From Bradyrhizobium yuanmingense (lineage in GTDB: Bacteria; Pseudomonadota; Alphaproteobacteria; Rhizobiales; Xanthobacteraceae): a stretch of DNA of 64,000 nucleotides. The notes beneath the pieces were generated by a model that ran no database searches, was not told where the DNA came from, and saw nothing but the letters and a program-made list of their open reading frames with translations. The position numbers and the translations under genes were made by a program. The stretch covers positions 202,036 to 266,035 of the forward strand of contig NZ_JARFML010000007.1 of the NCBI RefSeq assembly GCF_029167105.1, given 5' to 3'. Shown piece after piece: positions 36,705 to 45,155 of this stretch (position 1 is the stretch's first letter; every line of letters begins with the position of its first letter).

Positions 36705-37880
36705 TTGATACCCTTCCTGGACCTGAAAGCGCAGTACAGCCAGATCAAGCCGGAAATCGACGCCGCAGTGGCGAGGGTCGTCAGTAGCGGGCACTTTGTG
36801 CTCGGACCCGAAGTCACAGCCTTCGAGGAGCGTTTTGCAGACTATTGCAGGACCACCGCTTGTCGCGCGGTGAACAGTGGCACCTCGGCGCTTCACCTTG
36901 CTCTGCTGGCGGCCGGCGTCGGATCCGGTGACGAAGTCATCACGGTCTCCATGACGTTCGTCGCAACAACCGCAGCTATTCTCTACAGCGGCGCCAGGCC
37001 GGTATTTGTCGACGTTGACCCGGTAACATGGACGATGGATCCCGGCTTGATCGAAGCTGCGATCACGCCGCGAACCAAGGCAATTCTGCCAGTTCACCTA
37101 CACGGACTGATGGCCGACATGGATCCGATAATGGCCATAGCGCGTCGTCACGGGCTGGTCGTCATTGAGGACGCCGCGCAGGCGCACGGCGCGGAATATC
37201 GCGGACGTCGCGCAGGCTCGATCGGCGATCTGGGATGTTTCAGCTTTTATCCGGGCAAGAACCTAGGAGCGTTTGGCGAGGGTGGGGCGGTCGTCACCGA
37301 CCGGCCCGAATTCGCACGCCGGGTGTCCCTGTTGCGGGATTGGGGGCAGGAGGCGAAGTACGACCACGTCATTGCAGGATACAACTATCGCATGGACGAA
37401 ATCCAGAGTGCGGTACTGAATGTCAAGCTGGACTATATTGAGCATTGGACGGATGCACGTCGGTCGCTGGCTGAGCGATACAATGCACTGCTTTCTGGTC
37501 TTCCATTCGCGCGTCCCCAGCCGCCCCAGTACGCCCGTCACGTGTATCACGTCTATGCGGTCAGATCGGAGCGCCGCGACGACGCGCTGAAGCGATTGCG
37601 TGATGCCGGGATTGGCGCCGGGATTCACTATCCCGTCCCAGTTCACCTGCAGAGGGCATATGCAGAACTCGGCTATCGGGCCGGTGATCTCCCCGTCACT
37701 GAGATGCTCGCGAACGACTTCCTCTCTCTTCCCATCTATCCCGAGTTGCCGCCGGAACGGACGGCCGAGGTTGTCGGAATATTGAGGGGTGCGGCGCTGC
37801 AGCCTAGCGCGGCCATCAGCACCCGGTCGGAGCATTCACAAAGCTTCATGACATGGTCCCACAACAGGAGAGCGTCTTGA
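36705..37880 (+). CDS. DegT/DnrJ/EryC1-family PLP sugar aminotransferase (WbpE/WlbC-like)
   Basis: 391 residues. The start is TTG 36705; the upstream in-frame stop at 36699 leaves no earlier start, and IPFLDL directly after it is the normal family N-terminus. NSGTSALHLALLAAGVGSGDEV, EDAAQAHGAEYRG and SFYPGKNLGAFGEGG carry the PLP phosphate, ring and lysine sites. With the Gfo/Idh and acetyltransferase genes nearby it probably makes a 3-amino sugar nucleotide. The C-terminal 25 residues extend beyond the fold. Its stop overlaps the next start (TTGA). An A+T-rich block (about 36610-36685) precedes it and may hold a promoter. Confidence 0.92.
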   Translation: MIPFLDLKAQYSQIKPEIDAAVARVVSSGHFVLGPEVTAFEERFADYCRTTACRAVNSGTSALHLALLAAGVGSGDEVITVSMTFVATTAAILYSGARPVFVDVDPVTWTMDPGLIEAAITPRTKAILPVHLHGLMADMDPIMAIARRHGLVVIEDAAQAHGAEYRGRRAGSIGDLGCFSFYPGKNLGAFGEGGAVVTDRPEFARRVSLLRDWGQEAKYDHVIAGYNYRMDEIQSAVLNVKLDYIEHWTDARRSLAERYNALLSGLPFARPQPPQYARHVYHVYAVRSERRDDALKRLRDAGIGAGIHYPVPVHLQRAYAELGYRAGDLPVTEMLANDFLSLPIYPELPPERTAEVVGILRGAALQPSAAISTRSEHSQSFMTWSHNRRAS

Positions 37881-38878
37881 TCGACATCAAGGGTAAACGC
37901 GTTCTGGTCACCGGCGGGGCGGGATTTATCGGCTCCCACATCGTTGATCTGCTCTGCGACGAGGGTTGCATCGAGATTGTTGCCCTCGACAACATGATCA
38001 GAGGCCGGCCGGAAAATCTCCGGCGGGCGCTCGGGCGTGGGCCCGTAAGGCTGGTTCACGGCGACATTCGCGATCGCAAGCTGATGGAGGCGTTGGTCAA
38101 GGCTGCCGACATCGTCTTTCATCAGGCCGCGCTCCGCATCACTCATTGTGCGGCCGAACCGCGCCTGGCCAAGGAGGTCATGGTGGATGCCACCTACGAC
38201 CTGCTGGAGCTGTGCATCAAGCACGATATTGAGAAGATCATCGCGGCGTCTTCGGCATCGGTATATGGCATGGCCGAGGAGTTTCCGACGACAGAGCGGC
38301 AGAATGCCTACAATAACCGAACCCTCTATGGGGCCGCCAAGGCGTTTAACGAAGGGCTACTGCGGGCTTTCAACGATGCATGCGGCCTCGACTATGTGGC
38401 ATTCCGGTATTTCAACGTCTATGGCAGCCGGATGGACATCCACGGACGGTACACCGAGGTCTTGATCCGCTGGATGGAGCGGCTGGAAGCCGGATTGCCT
38501 CCGGTTATCTTTGGCGACGGCCGTCAGACCATGGATTTCGTCCACGTCCGTGACGTCGCGCGTGCCAACATCCTTGCCGCCAGGGCAAAGATTACCGATG
38601 AGGTCTTTAACGTCGGGAGCGGCACTGAAACAAGCCTGACCGAGCTGGCTAAGGTGCTTGCGTCGGTGATGGGGCACCGCGGCCTCACGCCCGAATTCGC
38701 GCCGGAGCGCTCGGTCAATCCGGTACCGCGACGGCTGGCCTCGACGGGTAAGGCAGAGCGTTTGCTGGGCTTCCGCACCACGGTTTCGCTGGAGCAGGGG
38801 CTCGCAGATCTCGTGAAATGGTGGCGATCCGAGCGCGAGCTCGCTTCGGATCATCAGCGGCAGGCGGCGGCATCGTGA
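37877..38878 (+). CDS. NAD-dependent sugar-nucleotide epimerase/dehydratase (extended SDR)
   Basis: 333 residues from TTG 37877, which overlaps the upstream stop as TTGA and has AGGAG 7 nt upstream; ATG 37853 in the same frame has no ribosome site. [18 protein letters not shown] binds NAD; SSASVYG and LYGAAKAFNEG carry the Ser and Tyr-x3-Lys catalytic residues; FGDGRQTMDFVHVRDVA is typical of UDP-hexose(NAc) 4-epimerases and relatives. The exact substrate is unclear; a UDP-GlcNAc-type epimerase is likely given the neighbours. Confidence 0.88.
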   Translation: MIDIKGKRVLVTGGAGFIGSHIVDLLCDEGCIEIVALDNMIRGRPENLRRALGRGPVRLVHGDIRDRKLMEALVKAADIVFHQAALRITHCAAEPRLAKEVMVDATYDLLELCIKHDIEKIIAASSASVYGMAEEFPTTERQNAYNNRTLYGAAKAFNEGLLRAFNDACGLDYVAFRYFNVYGSRMDIHGRYTEVLIRWMERLEAGLPPVIFGDGRQTMDFVHVRDVARANILAARAKITDEVFNVGSGTETSLTELAKVLASVMGHRGLTPEFAPERSVNPVPRRLASTGKAERLLGFRTTVSLEQGLADLVKWWRSERELASDHQRQAAAS

Positions 38879-39003
38879 TTCCGATCGCAATGTCGCTCCT
38901 TGCAGATCAAGAGACCGAAGCGGCGCGCCCCGGCCCCCCTCCCTGCTTGGGCGTCGGAGGGGTCGAGGCCGAGGCGGAACGCGCGGCCGTGCCATCCGAC
39001 TAG
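38875..39003 (+). pseudogene. 5' remnant of a second DegT-type aminotransferase gene
   Basis: GTG 38875 overlaps the epimerase stop as GTGA. The first 17 or so codons (VIPIAMSLLADQETEAAR) match the start of the intact aminotransferase at 41229 (VIPIALPLLAEEEADAAR), and 15 of the first 15 bases are identical. After that the frame becomes Pro/Gly-rich without family resemblance and stops at 39001. It looks like the decayed 5' end of an aminotransferase gene that once followed the epimerase. Confidence 0.6.
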
Positions 39004-39180
39004 GTTCCGTAGGGTCCGCAGATGGGGTTGAGCACGGGTTTGCACCTGTAAGTCGGTCGATGCCTGCGCGGCGCCCGCGCAAAGCCATCGCCTGTGAGGC
39101 TGAACCACCGCGATGAGGCTGACCGAACCTGTGCAGCACCAGAGAGTACGCAAATCTGACCGATTCCGACCGGACCATTC

Positions 39181-40038
39181 ATGATTTCGATCGTCGTCCC
39201 AGCCCACAACGAGAGTTCTGTGATCGCACGGACGTTGAGGCAATGGGTCGGCAACCCAGCTTCGGACCAGATCCGTGTGGTCGTCGTCTGCAACGGGTGC
39301 TCAGACGACACTGCGAACGTCGCCCGGCGTTTCGGCCCAGCCGTCAACGTTGTGGAATCGAACATCGCAAGGAAGACCCACGCTCTGAACCTTGGCGATC
39401 AAATCGCGGACGCTTTTCCGAGGATTTATGTTGATGCCGATATTCTGATTACCGTTGATGCCATTCTGGCTTTGGCAAGGCGCCTCGATCAAGGTGACGT
39501 TTTGGCGGTCGCGCCTACAGCCGACATCAATCTGGCAGGTTGTTCCTGGCTCGTCCGCAAGTACTTTGGAATCCGGTCACGGCTGCCATCTTCGCGTGAG
39601 GGAATCGGCGGTTCTGGCGTCTATGCCTTATCCGAGGCGGGACGCAGGCGGTTCGGCCAGTTTCCAGACATCACCGCTGATGACACCTTTGTTCGACTTC
39701 AGTTCAGACCAGGAGAGCGGGAGACACTGCCCCGCGTTAGGTCCACGGTATTCGCCCCACGCACTCTGCTGCAGCTTATCGCGGTCAGAACTCGTGCCTA
39801 CAGGGGGACAGTCGAGGTCGCCAGGCGCTTTCCTGAATTGCGCGTCAACAAAGGACCGGCGAATGGCCGGGCCCTCATTGCGCTGTTCAAGGAACCTCGC
39901 TTATGGGCCGGACTATTGATTTATTGTGGGGCCAACATTGCTGCTCGCTGTAAGGCTACCCTGGGTTCCCGACGTGGAGCTCATCCTTGGCAGCGCGACG
40001 AAACGTCCCGTGCGATGCTGTCAGATTCAATCAAATAA
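39181..40038 (+). CDS. family 2 glycosyltransferase
   Basis: 285 residues. MISIVVPAHNESSVIARTL and VCNGCSDDTANVARRF are the GT2 nucleotide-binding start; YVDADILITVDAI is the DxD-type metal site, and ITADDTFVRLQF supplies the later acidic motif. One hydrophobic stretch (LWAGLLIYCGANIAA) near 240 could touch the membrane. It would add a sugar to the lipid-linked repeat unit. The 5' gap of 177 bp contains nothing else recognisable. Confidence 0.85.
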   Translation: MISIVVPAHNESSVIARTLRQWVGNPASDQIRVVVVCNGCSDDTANVARRFGPAVNVVESNIARKTHALNLGDQIADAFPRIYVDADILITVDAILALARRLDQGDVLAVAPTADINLAGCSWLVRKYFGIRSRLPSSREGIGGSGVYALSEAGRRRFGQFPDITADDTFVRLQFRPGERETLPRVRSTVFAPRTLLQLIAVRTRAYRGTVEVARRFPELRVNKGPANGRALIALFKEPRLWAGLLIYCGANIAARCKATLGSRRGAHPWQRDETSRAMLSDSIK

Positions 40039-40208
40039 GATTGCAATTCGGCTTGTCTCATTGCAGGAAATCGGAAGTGTCGTGCTTATAAATCACTTGA
40101 TTTTAAATGGCGGCTTGATAATTTAAATTAAAATATTAAATGCAGGCGTCGAGGCCCGATCCGTTCATGGGAGCTTGCGAGCCTGCAGCGTTCTAGGGAG
40201 GCCAGCCC

Positions 40209-40724
40209 ATGCTTCTCAGCCCGGTCTTTCACCGCAAGACGTTGCTCAAGAACGACACGCAGCGGTCACCCGGCACTCGGCCGAAACTGCTGGCGGTCTC
40301 TTCGGGTGGGGGCCATTGGGTGCAACTGTTGCGGATCAAACCCGCCTTCGAGCATTGCGAAGTCACGTTCGTCACCGTCCACGACTCCTATCACGCGCAG
40401 GTGCCCGACCACAAATTCTACCTTGTCAATGACGCTAACCGGTGGACCAAAATCGCGCTGTTGAAGGCGGCGCGCAGAATGGCCTGGATCGTTTGGAATG
40501 AAAGGCCGGACATCGTCGTGTCGACGGGGGCCGCTCCGGGATATTTGGCACTACGGTTTGGACAAATGATGGGTGCGCGCACGATCTGGCTCGACAGCAT
40601 CGCCAACATCGAGCAGCTTTCGATGTCGGGAGACCGTATCGGTCATTGCGCCGACCTCTGGCTGACGCAGTGGCCCCATCTGGCGCGACCCGAGGGGCCT
40701 CATTACACAGGCGCGGTGCTATGA
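40209..40724 (+). CDS. Alg14-like membrane-anchoring glycosyltransferase subunit (PssD-type)
   Basis: 171 residues with AGGGAGG 6 nt before ATG 40209. LLAVSSGGGHWVQLLRIKPAF is the diagnostic start of PssD/CpsF/Alg14 proteins; RPDIVVSTGAAPGYLAL and GARTIWLDSIANIEQLSMSG complete the family pattern. Alg14-type subunits recruit the Alg13-type catalytic subunit to the membrane. The only PssE-like partner is at 32691, over 7 kb upstream, an unusual separation because the pair is normally adjacent. A+T-rich DNA (40090-40140) lies just upstream. Confidence 0.9.
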   Translation: MLLSPVFHRKTLLKNDTQRSPGTRPKLLAVSSGGGHWVQLLRIKPAFEHCEVTFVTVHDSYHAQVPDHKFYLVNDANRWTKIALLKAARRMAWIVWNERPDIVVSTGAAPGYLALRFGQMMGARTIWLDSIANIEQLSMSGDRIGHCADLWLTQWPHLARPEGPHYTGAVL

Positions 40725-41228
40725 GTTTCCCGGCCGTCGGAGTGCCGTCACAGTTTGACCAGCAGCTCCATGTCTTCGCGCGGATCGTTATTTCTCGTGA
40801 CGCATTTGCTTGCATGATGACCCCAAGCTTGAAAGTGGATGATAGTCATGCCTCCTCGAGGGGACCGGGTCGCGGTTGTCCCGGAGCTACCATCTCTTGC
40901 TGACGCGGTGGTGACGCGTGACGTTCCGTTATGCGACCGTAGGGTCGTGCGCATCGGCTGCACGGAAGGGAGGTTGGCGCTGAAGCTGCCCTCGAGAGTC
41001 GCGAGCATCTATATTAATTGATTTATTGTCCCTATATTAATTGACTTAATAGAATAATTTATGCCAAATAAATCGCGGCACCGCATTGCGGTCCATAATA
41101 GGAATAGTCCTTGATGCCCTCGTCAGTTCTGAAGCCCAAGATCGTCGGGCCAGTTCTGCGAACGATATAGCGCCAAGTTCGGGCGGGGGCTGGTATGGGT
41201 GGCTCGCCAGCAAGAGGGCGATAATCAC
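40725..41228. other. intergenic region with A+T island
   Basis: About 500 bp with no supported gene. The left 280 bp is G+C-rich and has only short frames; the A+T-rich part at about 41005-41065 holds a direct repeat and precedes the aminotransferase at 41229, where a promoter is likely. Confidence 0.4.
41009..41044. repeat. direct repeat CTATATTAATTGA, 23 bp apart
   Basis: CTATATTAATTGA occurs at 41009-41021 and again at 41032-41044. The 23-bp spacing is about two helical turns, so a protein could bind both copies on the same DNA face. It lies in an A+T island 185 bp upstream of the aminotransferase start. Candidate regulatory site. Confidence 0.5.
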
Positions 41229-42380
41229 GTGATTCCGATCGCATTACCGTTGCTTGCCGAGGAGGAGGCCGATGCAGCTCGTGCGGCTGTACTCTCCGGC
41301 TGGGTCTCGCAGGGCCCACAGGTGGCAGCCTTCGAGCGCGACTTTGCGGCCCTGGTCGGTGCACCCTATGCTTGCGCCGTTTCCAACTGCACGACCGCTC
41401 TGCATTTGGCGCTCGTCGCCCTGGAGATTGGGCCTGGCGACGAGGTCATCACGGCCAGCCACTCGTTTATTGCCACGGCCAATTGCATCCGGTATTGCGG
41501 CGCGACGCCGGTCTTTGTCGACATCGATCCCGGCACTTATAATATTGACCCTAACCGGGTTGCCGAAGCGATCACTCAGCGTACCCGCGCGGTGATCGCC
41601 GTCCACCAGATGGGCATGCCCTGCGATCTGACGGCCCTCGCCACGCTGGCCGATCGCCACGGCATCATCTTGATCGAGGATGCGGCCTGCGCCGCCGGCA
41701 GCCAGATCCGAGTGGATGGCGGCTGGGAGCGCGTGGGCAAGCCGCATGGGCGGATCGCCTGCTTCTCCTTTCATCCCCGCAAGGTCATCACGACCGGCGA
41801 GGGTGGGATGCTCACCACCTCCGATGCAAAGCTCGACCATAAGTTCAGGCTATTGCGCCAGCATGGCATGAGCGTTCCGGACATCGTGCGGCACGGCTCA
41901 CAGCAGGTGATCTTCGAGGACTATCTGGTAGTCGGCTACAACTACCGCATGACCGATATACAGGCCGCGGTTGGACGCGAGCAGCTCCAGCGGCTGCCTA
42001 CGCTGGTGTCTCGACGTCGCGCGATCGCGGCCCGCTATCGAGAAATGCTCGGCAACTTCGAAGGCTTGAAACTGCCGATCGAGCCCGATTGGGCGCGGTC
42101 CAACTGGCAAAGCTATTGTATTGGGTTGCCGGACCGCGTCGACCAGCTCAAAGTCATGCAAAGCCTGCTCGATCAGGGTATCGCGACTCGACGCGGCATT
42201 ATGTGTTCGCACCGGGAAGCGCCATACGCCAAGGACAAGCAGCGCCACGATCTGCGGCGGTCCGAGTTCGCGCAGGACAATTCGATGCTGCTGCCAATCT
42301 ACGCGCAGATGAACGAGGAAGATCAGGAGCGGGTCGCCTGTGCGTTGCGAAGGGAGCTCCAAGCCTCTGCATTGCAATAG
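41229..42380 (+). CDS. DegT/DnrJ/EryC1-family PLP sugar aminotransferase (second copy)
   Basis: 383 residues from GTG 41229, giving the usual VIPIALPLLAEEEADAAR N-terminus; an in-frame GTG at 41199 would add ten residues. Family motifs: VSNCTTALHLALVALEIGPG, IEDAACAAGSQ, SFHPRKVITTGEGG with the PLP lysine, and RQHGMSVPD. This pattern is nearer to perosamine/4-amino-4,6-dideoxy-sugar synthases than the copy at 36705, so the two enzymes probably make different amino sugars. That is inference from motif style. Confidence 0.9.
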   Translation: MIPIALPLLAEEEADAARAAVLSGWVSQGPQVAAFERDFAALVGAPYACAVSNCTTALHLALVALEIGPGDEVITASHSFIATANCIRYCGATPVFVDIDPGTYNIDPNRVAEAITQRTRAVIAVHQMGMPCDLTALATLADRHGIILIEDAACAAGSQIRVDGGWERVGKPHGRIACFSFHPRKVITTGEGGMLTTSDAKLDHKFRLLRQHGMSVPDIVRHGSQQVIFEDYLVVGYNYRMTDIQAAVGREQLQRLPTLVSRRRAIAARYREMLGNFEGLKLPIEPDWARSNWQSYCIGLPDRVDQLKVMQSLLDQGIATRRGIMCSHREAPYAKDKQRHDLRRSEFAQDNSMLLPIYAQMNEEDQERVACALRRELQASALQ

Positions 42381-42491
42381 TCCGCGTTCCTCAAGGCCCA
42401 AGACGCACTGTGCGCTCTTCATGGCGCGTGATCGAGCAAGTTGCGGCTTAGGCTCCCCAAGTGCGGATCCACAATAGGCGAGTTATTCCAA

Positions 42492-43649
42492 ATGCAAAAG
42501 CCGCTTGTTAGCTTTGTCGTCCCTTGCTACCGACTGGCTACTTTCTTGCCAGAATGTGTCGACAGCATTCTCTCGCAGACCTTTGAGGATTTCGAAATCC
42601 TCATCATGGATGATTGCTCTCCGGACAACACGGAAGAAGTTGCCAGAACATTCACAGATGGCCGAGTTACCTATGTCAGGAACGAGGAAAATCTTGGAGC
42701 GATCCGGAATTACAACAAGGGGATACTTTTAAGTCGAGGGAAGTACGTTTGGCTTATATCGGCTGATGATCGCTTGCGCCGACCGTACATACTGCGAAGA
42801 TACGTCGAAACCCTGGAAAATCATCCGGAAGTCGGCCTTGCCTTCTGCCCCGGGGTTAGCCTGAGAGGTGGAAAAGAAGGTGCAGTGATAGATTATTCGA
42901 CCTATGGCGACGTAGATCGGATCGTCAGGGGAGAGGAGATCATCAAGCACTCATTTAAAGTAAAAGGAAATGCGATTCTGGCTGCGTCGGTGCTTGTTCG
43001 ACGTGACTGTTACGAGAAACTGAGTCTTTACCCGGTCGACGTGGTATGGGCCGGAGTTCCGGTCGATTTCATATGGGGCGGCGATTGGTACATGTGGCTA
43101 TTAATCTCCTTGAACTATCACGTCGCATACTTTGCAGAGCCGATGGTGTGTTACCGTGAACATGAACTCAGTATGACAAACGCCATCACTCAAGAGAAGA
43201 TCGATATCTGCTGGCACTCCGAGTTGGCCGTGATCACGATGATATCGCAGGCAGCCAAGGAGAAAGGCGCCCTAACAGTCTACAAGGATTGCTTGAGTGC
43301 GCTCGCCAACTTCTATGCCAAACATTGTGCCTCAAAACCCTATTCGTGGATGGGGCAGACATCCTGGTCCACTATAGATCTTCAGCAGGTGGAAGCGACA
43401 CTCGATCGCAGCCCTTATACCGAGCAAGAGAAGGCGTGGATCCGTTCACGCATCATGGTGGCGCTTGCTGATCTCTATTATTCAGAGGGCGATTCTGTAT
43501 CAGCGAGATCATATTACTTGAAGGCATTGAAGCTGAAGCCTTTCATGCTGCCGGTGTTCTTGAAATTGATTGTTCTTTCATTCGGTGGTCCAGGCCGGCA
43601 GGTTCGCGAGTTGCTGCGAACCGCTCGAGAGCATTTGGTGCGAGGCTGA
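42492..43649 (+). CDS. family 2 glycosyltransferase
   Basis: 385 residues from ATG 42492 (AGGCGAG about 12 nt upstream); the open frame extends 17 codons upstream without similarity. VSFVVPCYRLATFLPECVDSIL and LIMDDCSPDNTEEVA form the GT2 core; WLISADDRLRRPYIL is the DxD region. The C-terminal 130 residues are helical and look TPR-like (YYSEGDSVSARSYYLKALKL). The gene appears less G+C-rich than the rml or type I secretion genes, which may reflect separate acquisition. Confidence 0.88.
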   Translation: MQKPLVSFVVPCYRLATFLPECVDSILSQTFEDFEILIMDDCSPDNTEEVARTFTDGRVTYVRNEENLGAIRNYNKGILLSRGKYVWLISADDRLRRPYILRRYVETLENHPEVGLAFCPGVSLRGGKEGAVIDYSTYGDVDRIVRGEEIIKHSFKVKGNAILAASVLVRRDCYEKLSLYPVDVVWAGVPVDFIWGGDWYMWLLISLNYHVAYFAEPMVCYREHELSMTNAITQEKIDICWHSELAVITMISQAAKEKGALTVYKDCLSALANFYAKHCASKPYSWMGQTSWSTIDLQQVEATLDRSPYTEQEKAWIRSRIMVALADLYYSEGDSVSARSYYLKALKLKPFMLPVFLKLIVLSFGGPGRQVRELLRTAREHLVRG

Positions 43650-43697
43650 TCGACGGATCAGTCTCCGAGTTTAACCGACTCTTTTGCTGTGTGTTCG

Positions 43698-44993
43698 ATG
43701 AAGAAGACCCTAGTGATCAGCGACAGGTTTCCTCTGCCGGAGAAGTTTGGCGCTGATATCAGAACCATGAATCTCGCAAGGTACTTTGCCAGCCTTGGGC
43801 CCGTCGATATTGCGTATCTCTCGGAACTGCGCTCCGGTCCGGGACAGGTGGCAGGAGCGGGGGAACATCTCGAAAAGGATGACGTATTCTCTGGAAAATA
43901 TTGCTTACAGAAGCTGGAGTACCCCAGAACCTTGCGAGGACGGTTCGGAATTTCGGTTCGTGGTTTTCCATATCCCGTTAGAGAATACAGCAAAGACTCG
44001 ATGGAGAAGTTGTTCGCTCTAATAGAGTTCGGCGGCTACGATTTTGTGCTGGTGCGATACCTTCGGAATACCGCCGGGCTTCTTGGGTTATCACAGACGG
44101 CAAAAATGAAGGTCATCGTCGATATTGATGACGTCTTGACCCTTTCGCTCTATGATACGCTTTTTACTCCGACGAATAATGCCTTAAGGAAACTTTTCCG
44201 CGCCATAAACAAGGTGCTTCTGACCTACTATCAGACGCGTTGTGTGACCGGCTTCGGCGCCTGCTTGGTATGTTCCGAGAAGGATAAATCAGATCTGTGG
44301 GGTGAAAAGGCCTCTGAAAGTATCTTCGTTGTGCCAAACACGTTGGGGATGCGACGTTCAGGAAAACTCCCCATGGGAAGCGGCTTCGCCAGGCGACACG
44401 TTCTATTGTTCATTGGTGCGCTTCACTATCAGCCTAATGTCAGCGGCTTGCTTTGGTTTTTGGAGAACGTGTATCCGCTCTACAGGAACGTGTACCCCGA
44501 TGCCGTTCTTTTGGTTGTTGGACGGGATCCATTGCCAGAGGTGATCGAAGCTTGCGCTCGCTCAAAGGGAGTCGAGTTGCATCCCGATGTCCCTGATGTG
44601 ATAGAATATTACAAGGATTGTAGAGCGGTTGTTGTGCCACTGCTTGAGGGTAGTGGGACGCGGTTAAAGGTTTTGGAGGCAGCACTCTTGGAGAGGCCGG
44701 TTATCTCTACAAGAAAAGGTGTAGAAGGGTTGGATGTAGTCTCTGGCGTCCATTTTCTGGAGTTCAGTGATGATCGTAGCTTTTGCGAGGCGTATAGAAC
44801 CTTGAGCAACGAAGCGGTCTATGACGCGCTTGTGGCAAGCGCCGAAAGCATGGTTCGAGAAGAATATTCGAACAGCGCTCTTTCTGCTTCAATGAGCAAA
44901 GTGGTTGCATATATCGATGCAAGGAAGCCCAAGAATTCCTCACCGAGGTCTCACGCCCCCGCAGGACAACCTTCCGGTGAAGCTTTCAACTAG
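43698..44993 (+). CDS. family 4 glycosyltransferase
   Basis: 431 residues from ATG 43698; GTG 43689 would add three. The N-terminal Rossmann half (KKTLVISDRFPLPEKFGADIR) and the C-terminal half with LLFIGALHYQPNVSGLLWFL, and VVVPLLEGSGTRLKVLEAALLERPVIST, the GT4 glutamate-loop region, define a GT-B retaining transferase. It also appears less G+C-rich than its surroundings. It is convergent with the methyltransferase at 45156. Confidence 0.88.
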   Translation: MKKTLVISDRFPLPEKFGADIRTMNLARYFASLGPVDIAYLSELRSGPGQVAGAGEHLEKDDVFSGKYCLQKLEYPRTLRGRFGISVRGFPYPVREYSKDSMEKLFALIEFGGYDFVLVRYLRNTAGLLGLSQTAKMKVIVDIDDVLTLSLYDTLFTPTNNALRKLFRAINKVLLTYYQTRCVTGFGACLVCSEKDKSDLWGEKASESIFVVPNTLGMRRSGKLPMGSGFARRHVLLFIGALHYQPNVSGLLWFLENVYPLYRNVYPDAVLLVVGRDPLPEVIEACARSKGVELHPDVPDVIEYYKDCRAVVVPLLEGSGTRLKVLEAALLERPVISTRKGVEGLDVVSGVHFLEFSDDRSFCEAYRTLSNEAVYDALVASAESMVREEYSNSALSASMSKVVAYIDARKPKNSSPRSHAPAGQPSGEAFN

Positions 44994-45155
44994 CTACGAG
45001 TTCTCATCGGCCCACAGCACCATTGCCCTGGTGCGGAGCAATAGGGCCCTACAGTCCGCGCCGCATGTCGCAGGCTGGCCGATCTCTCAGGCAATCGCTC
45101 TCACGCCCTTGCACTTCAAGCCTGAGCCTCGGCTTGGACTTACGGTGATCCAGCC

